Source of the DNA: Hyalella azteca
Taxonomy: Eukaryota; Arthropoda; Malacostraca; Amphipoda; Hyalellidae
Direction of reading: 5' to 3'
DNA length: 64,000 nucleotides
Assembly (NCBI RefSeq): GCF_000764305.2
Contig: NW_025931296.1
Span: 290,365 to 354,364, forward strand
Shown here: positions 21,375 to 33,605 of the stretch, piece by piece
Layout of the letters: the number at the start of each line of letters is the position of its first letter
Position numbering within the stretch: the first letter of the stretch is position 1
Program-made: the position numbers and the translations under genes
The notes under the pieces: model-generated
Database searches by the model: none
What the model was told of the DNA's origin: nothing
What the model saw: the letters and a program-made list of their open reading frames with translations, nothing else

Positions 21375-21535
21375 CCATTGTTCAGCCGTACAGCGTATAT
21401 AACTGCCGTACAGCGTATATAGCAGCCGTACAGCGTATATAGCAGCCGTACAGCGTATATAGCAGCCGTACAGCGTATATAGCAGCCGTACAGCGTATAT
21501 AGCAGCCGTACCGTGGACGTAGCAGCCGTACAGTT
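21375..21535. repeat. 20-bp minisatellite (cagccgtacagcgtatatag) in the DDR intron and at the exon 5 donor
   Basis: About eight copies. The last, diverged units are the 3' end of exon 5 itself, where the coding strand tacggctgctacg resembles the unit tacggctgctata. The array therefore appears to have grown from the exon-intron junction. Confidence 0.88.
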
Positions 21536-21662
21536 CCATACGCAGACACACGACCCTGGGCTGCACGCTGTACGGCACCACGCGCAGCCGTCGTGCAGAC
21601 AGCGGCCGTACCAGCGCGTTCCTGACAGTACTGAAGGTGTCCCTGTTGCCCGTGAACACGGT
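21512..21662 (-). CDS. Ddr: Discoidin domain receptor-like, exon 5 (C-terminal half of discoidin domain)
   Basis: A strong acceptor (ccccctcccccacag) opens the exon in phase 0; it reads TVFTGNRDTFSTVRNAL, then the R-P-L-x-A-R-x-L-R-V-V-P strand, then VVCLRMELYGC. That is the diagnostic end of a DDR discoidin (F5/8 type C) domain, with both late cysteines that pair with the two early ones in exons 2 and 3. The donor cacg|gtacgg gives phase 1, matching exon 6. Discoidin domains of DDRs bind fibrillar collagen outside the cell. The upstream intron is about 35.7 kb. Confidence 0.9.
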
Positions 21663-21689
21663 CTGTGGGGGAGGGGGGGTCAGTTAGAT

Positions 21690-22560
21690 AAAGTAACCTA
21701 AAGTTTGAGTTACTTAAAGTTTGAGTAACTCAAAGTTAGAGCAACTCGAAGTTGGTGAAACTCAAAATTAGAGTAACTTAAAGTTAGAGTAATTTAAAGT
21801 TAGAGTAACTCAAAGTTGGAGTAACTCAAAGTTAGAGTAACTCAAAGTTAGAGTAATTTAAAGTTAGAGTAACTCAAAGTTAGAGTAACTCAAAGTTAGA
21901 GTAACTCAAAGTTAGAGTAATTTAAAGTTAGAATAACTCAAAGTTGGAGTAACTTAAAGTTAGAGTAACTCAAAGTTAGAGTAATTTAAAGTTAGAGTAA
22001 CTCAAAGTTAGAGTAACTCAAAGTTAGAGTAACTCAAAGTTAGAGTAATTTAAAGTTAGAATAACTCAAAGTTGGAGTAACTTAAAGTTAGAGTAACTCA
22101 AAGTTAGAGTAATTTAAAGTTAGAGTAACTCAAAGTTAGAGTAACTCAAAGTTAGAGTAACTCAAAGTTAGAGTAATTTAAAGTTAGAATAACTCAAAGT
22201 TGGAGTAACTTAAAGTTAGAGTAACTCAAAGTTAGAGTAATTTAAAGTTAGAGTAACTCAAAGTTAGAGTAACTCAAAGTTAGAGTAACTTAAAGTTAGA
22301 GTAACTCAAACTTAGAGTAATTTAAAGTTAGAGTAACTCAAAGTTAGAGTAACTCAAAGTTAGAGTAACTTAAAGTTAGAGTAACATAAAGTCAGAGTAA
22401 CTTAAAGTTAGAGTAACTCAAAGTTAGAGTAACTTAAAGTCAGAGTAACTTATGGATAGAGTATCTTAAAGATCGAGTTACTTCAAGATAGAGTAACTTA
22501 CATATAGAGTAACTTATATATACAGTAACTTAAGGATAGAGTAAGTTATAGATACAGTAA
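21690..22560. repeat. 16-bp satellite (gttagagtaactcaaa) with a 128-bp higher-order repeat
   Basis: About 52 copies of a 16-mer. The marker gttggagt recurs at 21943, 22071 and 22199, exactly 128 bp apart, and the eight-monomer blocks between them have the same order of variants. The right end decays gradually (22440-22560). Confidence 0.93.
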
Positions 22561-23430
22561 TTAATAGATAATCGTTATTTATAGATAACTGTTTATCAGT
22601 ACATTTGATTTATAAGGTATGTATGACTAGACAGATTTGTCTTGAAGATAACTGTGACAAGATTTATAAAGAACTGTTGCGCATAATAACATTAATAACA
22701 TTATTTAACCATTATGTTTATGCGATGGTGAGTAGCCCACTCATTAGTTTCATCGCTTACTCACAATGATTAGTTCAATAATAATATATAATATAATATA
22801 TATAATAATATTAGTTCAATAATTCTTAATGATATAATTGTATCTGAACTCGTATTAACTGCATGAGCAGCTCCATGCATAAAATATCACTCACCTATTA
22901 ACCATTTAAAGAAATAAATAAACAAGACTCTGGGTCAGTATGAATGTTTAATAATTATCATATATTTGAATCATGATTGTAATGTTGCCACTCAATCATT
23001 TGTAACTCGCGTTTGAATTAAATATAATTTATACTCAATTAAACGCATTGAAAGTTGAAGTAAAGGCTTCGGGGATGAGGAAGCCGAGCAACCAAATAAG
23101 TTAAAGTGAACAACCAGATTCTGTTGAGTAAAGAAGGTCAACCAAGTTCAGTTGAATAAGAAAATTAAACAAGTTCAATAAAATGATAAAAAAAGGAACA
23201 AATTTATTTGAAATAACATAAGGATCCAAGATCGGTTAAATAAGAAATTGAACTCTCTCGAATAATTTTTTTTAATTAGTTGAAATTACAATTATTTGCA
23301 ATAATATTTCTTGTTATTTAGTACGGCTTTTCAATTCGAACAATTTTACTTAGTACGGCTGATAGTACGACTGCTTCAAGCTGTACAGCTATAAATGATA
23401 CGGCAGCTTCAGGCAATACGGTTACTCCAG
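22561..23430. other. AT-rich intron 4 sequence
   Basis: No gene recognised. It contains an ataatata-rich tract at 22770-22815. Confidence 0.5.
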
Positions 23431-23479
23431 ATTCAGTTTGGTCATACTCATGAGTAAGGCTCAGTTTGGTCACACTCAG

Positions 23480-23745
23480 CTTCAAGTAATACGGTTACTT
23501 CAGATGATACAGCTTCAGGTAATACGGTTATGTCAGATGATACAGCTTCAGGTAATACGGTTATGTCAGATGATACAGCTTCAGGTAATACGGTTACTGC
23601 AGATGATACAGCTTCAGGTAATACGGTTATGTCAGATGATACAGCTTCAGGTAATACGGTTACTGCAGATGATACAGCTTCAGGTAATACGGTTATGTCA
23701 GATGATATAGCTTCAGGTAATGCGGTTACTTCATGTGATATGGCT
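23480..23745. repeat. 30-bp minisatellite (gatacagcttcaggtaatac plus ggttatgtca)
   Basis: About nine copies, with ggttatgtca and ggttactgca forms largely alternating, so there is a 60-bp higher-order tendency. The repetitive Ser/Asp/Thr ORF is an artefact of the period. Confidence 0.9.
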
Positions 23746-23749
23746 TTTT

Positions 23750-23880
23750 ACGTCGGTACGGCTATTTACGGTTGTACGGCTATTTACGGTTGTACGGCTA
23801 TTTACGGTTGTACGGCTATTTACGGTTGTACGGCTATTTACGGTTGTTCGGCTATATACGGTTGTACGGCTATTTCAGAC
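23750..23880. repeat. 18-bp minisatellite (ggctatttacggttgtac)
   Basis: Seven copies directly following the 30-bp array. The two share the tacggt core, suggesting one grew from a piece of the other. Confidence 0.9.
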
Positions 23881-24720
23881 GGTACGTTTTTCCAGTCGTT
23901 ACGTCCATTCCAGCCCCCGGCATTCCAGATGTCAGTTCATTCCCAGCTGCCACTCGATGTCTCAGCAATTCCCAGCCAATAGGAATGCCCTGGAATCCTT
24001 AATTCCAATTCTGGAGGGCGTGGGAATTTTCACTGGAATCGCTCCGAAGGCCATTTGCTATTTTTCGATTCCAGTAAACTGGAATTGAGGGAATTTAGGA
24101 GATAAGGAAGCTGCAGGCGACCTGACACTGGGAATCCAAGGGCAGATTCCAATTTACAAATACGACTGAATTATTTCTATAAGATTTTGTGACAATGTCA
24201 TAGTATGATTTTCAGAAAATTATGCAAAAAATAAGCCATTTTATAATGCTCCAATGAATAATTCAATCGTATAATCCTTTACATAACAGGCTTATTTCAA
24301 TTGAAAAACATTCCGGTCATTTCTATCACTAAGTTGGTTCTTAGATTGAATAAATTTTGATTAGCTGATTGGCTTTTGTCATCGTAGCTTCGATTGAATA
24401 ACTGAGCCCTGCTATTGATGATTGATTTTCATGTTTTTTATTTATCGTATATCAACTTTGTACTTTTTTAGGGGTTCATTTTTTTTGCTTCAACTGTATT
24501 GGTTTCGTCGTTCTCCCTTCGATTATCTTCATATCTAAATCATCAAACAATCATGAGTTGTTTGTCTTCATATCTAAATAATTAAACAATTATCATTGAC
24601 TATCTTCATATCTAAATAATAAGTCCATAATCAATTAGCACATGTAGCCTCGTGTGATGCACACAACGCAATACCCTGAGCTTGATCCAACGTGAACTTT
24701 GAGTGAGCAAACATCTCACT
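23881..24720. other. Intron 4 sequence, no gene seen
   Basis: Contains short inverted ggaattccag-type motifs at 23960-24110 and a threefold cttcatatctaaat motif at 24527-24615. No coding or RNA feature supported. Confidence 0.45.
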
Positions 24721-24721
24721 A

Positions 24722-24880
24722 GGACTAAGTTTGGTCATACTCATGAGTAAGGCTCAGTTTGGTCATACTCATGAGTAAGACTCAGTTTGGTCATACCCAT
24801 GAGTAAGGCTCAGTTTGGTCATACCCATGAGTAAGACTTAGTATGGTCATTCTCATGAGTGAGGCTCATTTTCAGGGGTT
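24722..24880. repeat. 28-bp minisatellite (gtaaggctcagtttggtcat plus actcatga)
   Basis: About five and a half copies. Nearly the same unit occurs about 1.3 kb away at 23435-23480 at the edge of another array. Confidence 0.88.
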
Positions 24881-25019
24881 AAATCAAGCCCTGTGTGTGG
24901 GGTTCTATTGAGCCCCCACCTACCGCTGTGGGGTTGACAGCCCCCAATGAGCCCCCAGCAAAAGGGGCTTTTTTGAGAGCCTTTGAGTCCTTTATCGTGT
25001 TTGAGTAGCGATGCTAAAT

Positions 25020-25160
25020 ACGCTTAGTGAGGGGAGTGATGGGGAGGGGAAGAGGGGAGATGAGGGAAGAGGGGGAAGGAAATTGGGAAGAAGGGGAAAG
25101 GGAGGAGGGGGAGGAATGGAAGAGAGATGGAGAGGAAGATAGGGAGTGAGATAAGAGGGT
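25020..25160. repeat. Purine-rich tract (gggga/gaagg)
   Basis: Near-continuous purine tract on the plus strand with no fixed period. It has triplex or slippage potential only. Confidence 0.7.
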
Positions 25161-25194
25161 AGTGATGGGATGACGAAAGAGAAAATAAAGAAAT

Positions 25195-25600
25195 TATTAT
25201 ATACACTCCCTGCTCACTGTCTTCACTCTCTGCTCACTGTCTTCACTCTCTGCTCACTGTCTTCACTCCCTGCTCACTGTCTTCACTCCCTGCTCACTGT
25301 CTTCACTCTCTGCTCCTCACTGTCTTCACTCCCTGCTCACTGTCTTCACTCTCTGCTCACTGTCTTCACTCCCTGCTCACTGTCTTCACTCTCTGCTCAC
25401 TGTCTTCACTCCCTGCTCACTGTCTTCACTCCCTGCTCACTGTCTTCACTCCCTTCTCACTGTCTTCAATCCCTGCTCACTGTCTTCACTCTCTGCTCAC
25501 TGTCTTCACTCTCTGCTCACTGTCTTCACTCTCTGCTCGATCACTGTCTTCACTCCCTGCTCACTGTCTTCACTCCCTACTCACTATTTTCGCCACAAGC
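25195..25600. repeat. 20-bp minisatellite (cactctctgctcactgtctt)
   Basis: About 19 copies alternating ctctctg and ctccctg. The 20-bp period cycles through all three frames yet stays open, so the 151-codon plus-strand ORF (25170-25625) is an artefact. Confidence 0.92.
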
Positions 25601-25849
25601 TCATCATCTAATTTCATCAGAGTGAGGATAAGAAGAAAAAATAAAATTAAAAATAAAGACTTCCCCGAATCGATGAAATTTATTGGAATAAGTGGAAGAA
25701 CTGCCATGTCAGACTCCGATGAGTCGGTCGCATTATTAATGATATTGCTACCAATATTGAACTTAACCTTGCTGGCAATTTGACAAGGTCAGTAAAGTAG
25801 CCTGATAACCGTTTATTCATAAACTTTTTGTTACCATAAGTCATTATTC

Positions 25850-26250
25850 ATAATGGTATTCTTACCTGCTGGCAGGATTTAAGTTGAGTTGGGTTACCCC
25901 ATACAACTGAATTTATTACTTAATCAATAATGCTATTCCTACCTGCTGGCAGGATTGAAATTGAGTCTTGACAGCTCACACTACTGTATTCTCTGTCTCA
26001 TCTACAATGCTATTCCTACATGCTGGCAGGATTTAAATTTATTCTTGACAGCCCACACAACTGTATTCACTACCTCAACTCTAATGCTATTTCTTCCAGC
26101 TGGCAGGAATAAAATTGGGTCTTGACAGCTCACACTACTGTATTTACTACCTCAACTCTAATGCAATTCCTACCAGCTGGCAGAAATAAGATCGAGTCTT
26201 GATAGCTCACACTACAGTATATACTACCTCATCTATAATGCTATTCCTAC
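25850..26250. repeat. ~77-bp tandem repeat, about 5 copies
   Basis: The unit has tgctattcctac, then tgctggcaggatt, then gagtcttgacagctcacactactgta and a ctacctca block. Copies are diverged, indicating an older array. Confidence 0.85.
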
Positions 26251-27890
26251 GAGGCATGCAATCCATTAGAGATAAGAGCTTTACTCGCATGCAGTTGAAT
26301 TTAGACTCGTTATAATCCGCTCATTCCACGCCTACGGTCACGGGATTAAATGTCAAAAATCGTGGCAATTTGCGATTTTTTCGCTGGTAAACTGAAAGCC
26401 TCAGGATTAAACTTCACTAAGCCTACGCTTGCAATTTTTGCCACGAATCCTGTAGGCCAATTCGGATTTTTTGCTGAGAGTTTTATTTTAAAATAGCGAC
26501 TTCCAAAGTTATTTGAGAGAGCAACTTTGGAATGGAATTTTTGAGTCGAGAAATTTTTTAAATTTGTTCTATTTTTATTATTCAATCACAAAATGTTCCT
26601 CCTGGAAGCACAAGACGCAGAAGTCTTGATTTTTTTCGAAAGTAGAAATAATGGAAAAAATGTCAAAGTTTCATATAAACCTCGATAAATGAACAAAAAC
26701 TTAGATTACTGAAGCTCAGGAGCCCGCATTAAATTGGTTCCGTAAATAAATAATTGGAATTTTGAAGCCGTTCACTGTTTGCGAGTTAAATTTCCGATTC
26801 GAATATTTTAGTTACGCAAAACCAGCGTGCGTTTTGAGCTAAAATAGGGATAAAGGAGCATGAATGAGTGATATTAATCAATTAATTTTATCCTAACAAT
26901 ATGTTGAGAATTAGAGCATTTATTATGTGTAAAGTTGTTATTATTTGTTTTTATATCGTTTGTTATGTTGTTATTATGTTCTAATTTAGCTATGAGTAGA
27001 TGGGACCAATAACAGTTATTGCATATTTAGTTTACTATAATTTGTCGTCATTATAGTTATTCACAGTATAGCTATTTATTATAGTTTAGTTTATTGCTTG
27101 CAGTTTATAATTAATAATTTTTAACGCCAGAAATATTTATCTAGTTAAAATTCAGAGCAGGAGTCTGCACCGATTGAAGCAACAGAGCAGGTCTGGAGAA
27201 GGTTTAGAGCAGCACCGGGCATGACTGCCGCATATCAGCAGGTTTGGAGCAGGAAATGAACCGCCATTGCCGCATACAGCTGATCTTTAGCCGATATTTC
27301 ATCCATCATTTGCATTGGCCTCAAAACGGGACATGCCTGCTCCTGACCAGCACCCTCACTGCTTCTACTCGGCCCTGCGCGGCTTTGGTCCGGCTAAAAT
27401 ACTGCTTCAAATTGTAGTTAGGCAAATGTCATCGAAAGTTTTCGCGTACAATAAGGTTGGAAGCGCTGCTCCAGCCAGCGCTACATATGCCCCAGATTGG
27501 CCCAACGTTAACATTAAATTTTAATCTGTTCATTTATTACTCCATAAAAATTTGTATTGGCAAACACAAAATCAAATAATCTGGCAATTATTTACAACAG
27601 TTATCAAAATTCAAACACTTCATTTGTTTCAAATTGTTAGCGCTCTAGGGGAGATGAAATACCGGTACAATTATGCGTAAAATAGCAAATGATACGTAGC
27701 ATTTATGACTAAATGATATGTGCTCATAAAAAAATTCGGTCAAAATCATTTAAAAATTAAAATCATCTCATAAATCATTCGATCAAAAAAATATAAGGGA
27801 CATTTTGTCTAAATAGTGACACACGTTCTACAAGTAGCACTGATACGCTCTTTTACCGGGCCAAACAGGGTGGAGTGACGCAGCAGCTCT
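26251..27890. other. AT-rich intron 4 sequence with small inverted repeats
   Basis: cgtggcaatttgc (near 26361) and gcaatttttgccacg (near 26430) form weak inverted arms. A GC-richer block at 27165-27500 with repeated gagcagg/gctgctcc motifs has a 69-codon ORF without family resemblance. No gene called. Confidence 0.4.
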
Positions 27891-27897
27891 AGCCACG

Positions 27898-28006
27898 ATA
27901 GCCTCACTAGCCTCACTAGCCTCACTAGCCTCACTAGCCTCACTAGCCTCACTAGCCTCACTAGCCTCACTAGCCTCACTAGCCTCACTAGCCTCACTAG
28001 CCTCGC
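27898..28006. repeat. 9-bp minisatellite (cctcactag)
   Basis: Twelve almost perfect copies. The minus-strand frames read repeated Val-Arg-Leu or Ser-Glu-Ala and are artefacts. Confidence 0.95.
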
Positions 28007-28009
28007 CGT

Positions 28010-29515
28010 ACACCGAAACACCGCCGCTGATCCCTGGTCACGCCACGGCGGCACGCGCTGCCATATGTGATGCCAGATTTTCTATTCATTATTTATTATC
28101 ATTTTTCCGTGTATTAAAATAAATATTATATTATATATTAAGGAATATATAAATATATATAATATATAAATTTAATATTAAATATTTAGGAATCTTAACC
28201 AAAAGAAGCTACACGAGCATACTCGTTTATAAAATAACAGCGATTAGAAATAATCAGGATATATTAATTTATAATTTTACTTTTAACAGCTGCTGCATTT
28301 TCACCCCACCTGACTTCAAACACACAAACTGAAATACTTTAAAAAGAATACCATTAAGGAATAATATATTGTTTGAATATGGATAATCATCGTAACTGGA
28401 TTCGTTGATAGTAATACGATTAATATGGTCAGAACTTGGCGCTAATGAGGTTAACATAAAACTAGAACAAGATTTATATCGCTTCTAAGTGCGCCTTAAT
28501 GAGAGCGAGGCGTGCTCAGGTGTCTGCTCATTTATGTAACTTTATAAAAAAGTGACTTTTATTTTTTTATTTCTTCGAAAAATTGTATTTTAAACGAATA
28601 GAAAAAATTTTAAAAATTGGAGTCAATTGCACAGTCTCATTAAATGGAGGACGAAAAAATTCACATTAAAAATGAAGCTTGCAGAGTTTGATTGATTTCT
28701 GAAGAACATGTTGAAGCTGCAAGGTTTTCTGTGAATGTTATTAATATTTCAATAATAATAAATGATTATAATGAGTTAGAAAATGACTTATATAATTAAT
28801 GTGAATAAAACAAATGGTAACGGAATATTTTGATAATTTGTTTATTAAATAATATTTCGCAATAAATTATATTTATTTCAATTTAATTGATTAACCTTGT
28901 TTTTACGCCTAATAATTAGGATTAAATAAAGCTGAAATAATGAACGTGCAGTACACATATCATTAATGAGTTAATTAGTTCATTAATGAGCTGTTAAGGA
29001 AGAATGACTTTAATGAGTGACTGCTCAATGAGAGCTAATGAGTCGGACGTGTATGACTTAATGAGATGAACGTGTTCGCCGTCGCGGCGTGACGCGTGCA
29101 AACTGAATGAGATGAATGCATGAATGAGATGAGTACATGAATGGGAGCAGGAATGGGATGTGAAAATCGCTTCGTGAAGAAAAAAATGAATTAAAATTTG
29201 GACGAAATTAGGTTCACCACTAATTAATCACCTCAAATGTAACTAGCGTTTATTTAATGAAAGAAATAGAAATAAATGAACACGAGAACGGATAATTCGG
29301 TGGTCCTGGAATCGCACAGCAGACATGAATGCGAACTGATAATTACAGGAATAGGGGTAAATAAGACAATAATAAGATAATAATTCCTGCAGACAGGAAT
29401 TGGGGTCAATATGGAATGGGAATGTAATTCCTGAAACTGTATTGTTCCATGGGAATAATTGTGGGAACGGGAGTTATGTGCACGACGAAAAAAATTTGTA
29501 TCAACAAGGCGGTAA
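28010..29515. other. AT-rich intron 4 sequence
   Basis: No gene supported. Degenerate repeats of taatgag at 28955-29070 and gaatgagatg at 29100-29160. Confidence 0.45.
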
Positions 29516-29544
29516 AAAGTTTAATTGGTAAAAGTGTGGAGTGC

Positions 29545-29668
29545 ACTCCTCACTCCCCACTCCCCACTTCCCACTCCCCTCTCCCCACTCCCCACTCCCA
29601 ACTCCCCACTCCCCACTCCCCACTTCCCACTNCTCCCCACTCCCCACTCCCCACTCCCCACTCCCTAC
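29545..29668. repeat. C/T-rich microsatellite (ccccact)n with one N
   Basis: About 18 copies of ccccact with ttcc and cct variants. Base 29632 is n, showing that the assembly is uncertain here and the true copy number may differ. Confidence 0.9.
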
Positions 29669-29729
29669 GCGGCTATAAAAGGGCAGCGATGCGCTGTCAT
29701 TCCTCCGTAATTGTGGCCACTAAATCAGC

Positions 29730-30055
29730 AGATGCGATGAGGGGAATGAGGAGAGTTGTGGGGAGGAATACTGGCAATTGGGAAATGCAGTGAGGAATAT
29801 GGAAGAGTGTAGAGGGATAGAGGAAGGCCGAGGGAAAAAGTAGGAATGGCAAGGAAAGAGAAATGAAGAGGGAAAGAGGAATGCAGAGGAGAAGAGGAGA
29901 ATGCAGAGGGAAAAAGGAATGGCAAGGGAAAAACTAATAGCATAGGAAAGAGGAATTCCAAGGAAAAGAGGAATGGTAAGGGAAAGAGGAATGGTATGGG
30001 AAAGAGGTACGTCGAAAGGAATGCGAGGGAAAGAGGAATGGCGAGGGGTTGATAG
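29730..30055. repeat. Degenerate purine-rich repeat (ggaaagaggaatggcaag)
   Basis: Around 15 diverged units of about 18 bp. The minus-strand Ser/Phe/Pro ORFs over it are artefacts. Confidence 0.75.
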
Positions 30056-30489
30056 AACAGTTGGTTGCCACATGACAGACTAACTGAACTACTGGACAGG
30101 CCTGAGGGATGGAAGGGATTATTCCGCTTCCGAGTTGAGCAGGAATGATCAAGTGACTGAATTTATGAATGTAACTGTGCAAATTAATGAATGGGATGAA
30201 TGGGTGCGTGTGATGGGAAGAAATTAATTAAGTGAAGGAATCAATTTTCGCCGGTTTGGACTCCAAGTTAATAAATATAAATTGACTTAAAATTAAAAAT
30301 TTATAAAAAATATACAATAATATTTTATCAGTGATATGAGTACATTGAACTGATGCATGCAACTGCTGCAGTTAAATGGCTATGACATCTGCAACTTATT
30401 AGCCGGCATGAATAATGTTCATTCATGTTGGTGAATGATTTAATGAATGTGAAGGAAAGGTTGATCTTGCGATCATATGGTGAGAACTG

Positions 30490-30690
30490 GGGTTGAGGGA
30501 GTGAGGGAGTGAGGGAGTGAGGGAGTGAGGGAGTGAGGGAGTGAGGGAGTGAGGGAATGAGGAAGTGAGGGAGTGAGGGAGTGAGGGAGTGAGGGTGTGA
30601 GGGAGTGAGGGAGTGAGGGAGTGAGGAAGTGAGGGAGTGAAGGGAGTGAGGGAGTGAGGGAATGAGGGAAGAGGTGAGGGACCTGAGGGA
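30490..30690. repeat. 8-bp minisatellite (gagggagt)
   Basis: About 25 copies with aatg and aagt variants; all-purine except for one t per unit. Confidence 0.93.
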
Positions 30691-31230
30691 TGGGTAAAAA
30701 TGAGGGAGCCGCAGCTGCAGTAACGCAACTTAACGATGAGACTCGTGATTGCCTGGGGAGTGAGGGGAAGTGAGGGTAAGGGGAGTGAGGGAATGATGGA
30801 ATGTGAGGGAGTGATTAAAATTTAGGAATTATATTGAAAGTAAGAGGTGGTGAGGGACTATGTCTCTTGTAAGTCGACTCATACAATATCTATAAGGGAT
30901 TCAGTTCGTTCGAGAACTCTGAGTTTCCACCTTAATATTTGGTGGAAAAAATACATTTTAAAAGCGGAAAAATACTAATGTAAACCAACACTATTAACAC
31001 TACTAATACTACTAATATTAATAAAATACTAATACTACTAATAATGGAAAATACTAATCGAGTGAAACGTCGAGAGTATATATCTCGAAATTAAACAAAA
31101 CCTAAATTGAAGAACGGAAAACGTAAAATGGAATTATTGTGGCTGAAAATATTAATTAATATCACTGATTTATATAATTTGATGATATTCCATAATAAGT
31201 AAATTAACTGAGTTTGAAATATTCAATTTC
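30691..31230. other. Intron 4 sequence, no gene seen
   Basis: G-rich remnants of the gagggagt array near 30760-30810, then AT-rich sequence with an actaatact tract (30970-31050). Confidence 0.45.
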
Positions 31231-31255
31231 GATATGCAGTGATGCCAGTGGATGG

Positions 31256-31370
31256 CAGTGGGGGAGTGGTAGTGAGGGGAGTGAGGGAAGGGAGGGGAGC
31301 GATTGGAGTGAGGGGAGTGGGGGTGTGAGGGGGTGAGGGGAGTGAGGGGGAGAGGAGGAAAATGAAGGGA
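31256..31370. repeat. Degenerate (gtgagggga)n tract
   Basis: Irregular short-period G-rich repeat, similar in composition to the arrays at 30490 and 38575. Confidence 0.75.
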
Positions 31371-31372
31371 GA

Positions 31373-31650
31373 TAAACCGAGGGGAAATGGTGCTGCTGGT
31401 CCATCGTGATGGTTAAGCTGAGGGGAAATGGTAATTCTGATCTATCGTGATGGTTGAACCGAGGGGAAATGGTACTGCTGGTCCATCGTGATGGCTAAAC
31501 CGAGGGGAAATGATACTGCTGGTCCATAGTGATGGCTAAACCGAGGGGAAATGGTGCTGCTGGTCCATCGTGATGGTTAAGCTGAGGGGAAATGGTAATG
31601 CTGATCTATCGTGATGGTTAAACCGAGGGGAAATGGTGCTACCTGTTCGC
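31373..31650. repeat. 41-bp minisatellite (accgaggggaaatggtactg plus ctggtccatcgtgatggctaa)
   Basis: Six and a half copies. The first two units are nearly repeated as units five and six (gctgaggggaaatggtaa), so an 82-bp block was copied or converted. Confidence 0.9.
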
Positions 31651-33365
31651 GGTGATGATTGAAGAATGAATCCATTTTTAGCTATTTTTCAACCGTATCA
31701 GAATTATCGATACATTTTTGTGTCGTAATTTCTTATGCTGAAAATGGGATGTCAAAAAATATCTATTCCTTTGCGATGCAAATTCAGACTCTAGTATTTT
31801 GCGGCAAACTATTGTGGTCGTTCCTATTACATGTTTTTCTACTCCTTTTTTAAATTTATTCTTATTTTATCTCATTGCTAACAGGAAGTTTTTTAAGTAG
31901 CGTCAAATATTTTAGATTTATTTTCATTTTTGTCACGCAAGGAGGATAATGGCTTTAGAGTTCGTTTAATTTTTGTATAATTTTGATTGCGTTCTTGTGA
32001 TAAATTACCCTTGCCATTTTTAAATGATTTTAAAGCATTTTTATTCCAAATTCTGCTAAGGCATCGGTCACAAGAATTAATTTATCATCAGTTCTTCAGA
32101 AAATAGGAATATATTTTAGCGGACGATTTCTTAATATGCGGACGCGGAAAAGCAAAATCCACCGCAATTCCGTCGTTTTTTAATGTTTCCGAGTTTCCGC
32201 ATTTTTGCTCTGGTTTCGCTAAACTTTCATTTTGGTAATTTCTAATATCAAAATTTCGTCGAAAAAGTTTGTTCATTTCGATGTTCATGGAATGAATATT
32301 TAAAAAACTTAACGGTCCTCTGAAGCTATAAAATTTCCAAGTAAATGTAGCCTATTGAATAAATAAACACTTACTTTATCAAGCGAATTATTCAAATTTT
32401 ATATTTGGCTAAAAATTCAATATTCCTAGTGAGGAGCGGGGTTAGGGGATGTGCAGTGGGGAGGGTAGCATGGGGATGAGTGGGAATGGCTGGAAGTTGT
32501 CGGGGAGTTTCGATAGGGACTTAGTGTGGGATTAAACATCGAATTAGCCCTGCAGGGTGCAAAGTTTGCGAGGGGATTACGGCTTGGGGATTAGGCAAAT
32601 GGGAGTGGGAGTGGGGTGAGAAACAAGCGAGTTGCCTGGGCAGCAGTGATGAAATACATGCCCCGAAACTAATATAAAAATTTGAAAAGAGCTGCATAAC
32701 AAAAAAGAAAGTAATGCGGAAAAAGAGTTTGAAATCATATCAACTTCAACAATTTGTGAACAAGATGTACGATAAAGTTGAAGTTGAATCCTTCATACAG
32801 CAAAGATTTCAATAACAATAATTCGACTTCCCTAAAATACTTGGTTAAAATAAACTTATCGCAGGGCACTCTAGCTTTAAACATAATGTGATTAAAGAAA
32901 ACTTAATTTTGAAACAAAAAAATAATTTCACTTGTCGTTCAATAAAATTATCGGTGAATATTAGTTGCCGTTTTTCAATAACTCTGGTTAAATCCCAGAA
33001 AGATCGAATTAATCCAAAAATTAAATCTTATTTTTGTGCTCTACTTTTTCAAAATATGTTCCAATAAATCACATTCACCCATCACACAAAATCATGAGGA
33101 TATTTAACCTGGCCTTCAAATTGTTCATCGAATTAATCTTTGAAAATTACATGCAACAGAATTTCCATCCCTCTTTAAAGGATTACTCAAACTTTCATCA
33201 AAATTTTGCCGCGATAAGGATTAGTAAATAAGTTAATCAGGCATTAAATTGGGCGATGATCGTAATGAGTATCTGAGCGTCATCGTTGTAATTAAGTAGT
33301 TGAGCAGCAGTGAGCTGCAATAACTAATCAGGAGACGGCGCTGCTAATAAGCTGCTTAATGAGAG
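31651..33365. other. Intron 4 sequence, no gene seen
   Basis: AT-rich with a G-rich stretch at 32425-32640. No coding, RNA or element signature supported. Confidence 0.45.
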
Positions 33366-33374
33366 CAGCTAACG

Positions 33375-33605
33375 TGAGTGTTTTGTGCAGCTGTGACAAC
33401 TGTGATGACTGCAATACAACTGCAGCAACAGTGCAGCTGTGACAACTGTGATGACTGCAATACAACTGCAGCAACTGCAGCAACAGTGCAGCTGTGACAA
33501 CTGTGATGACTGCAATACAACTGCAACAACTGCAGCAACAGTGCAGCTGTGACAACTGTGATGCCTGCAATACAACTGCAACAACTGCAGCAACAGTGAA
33601 GCAAC
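33375..33605. repeat. ~54-63-bp repeat of cagctgtgacaactgtgatg and tacaactgcagcaac blocks
   Basis: Four copies that vary in the number of internal ctgcagcaa triplet blocks. Each has a cagctg E-box-type hexamer. Open frames on both strands are artefacts of the triplet structure. Confidence 0.88.

Noticed and set aside
25170..25625. 151-codon ORF with repeated Cys/Leu/Ser
   Set aside because: 20-bp array; no start context or family.
27315..27524. 69-codon ORF in a GC-richer block
   Set aside because: No domain, no splice signals, and the block carries short repeated gagcagg/gctgctcc motifs.
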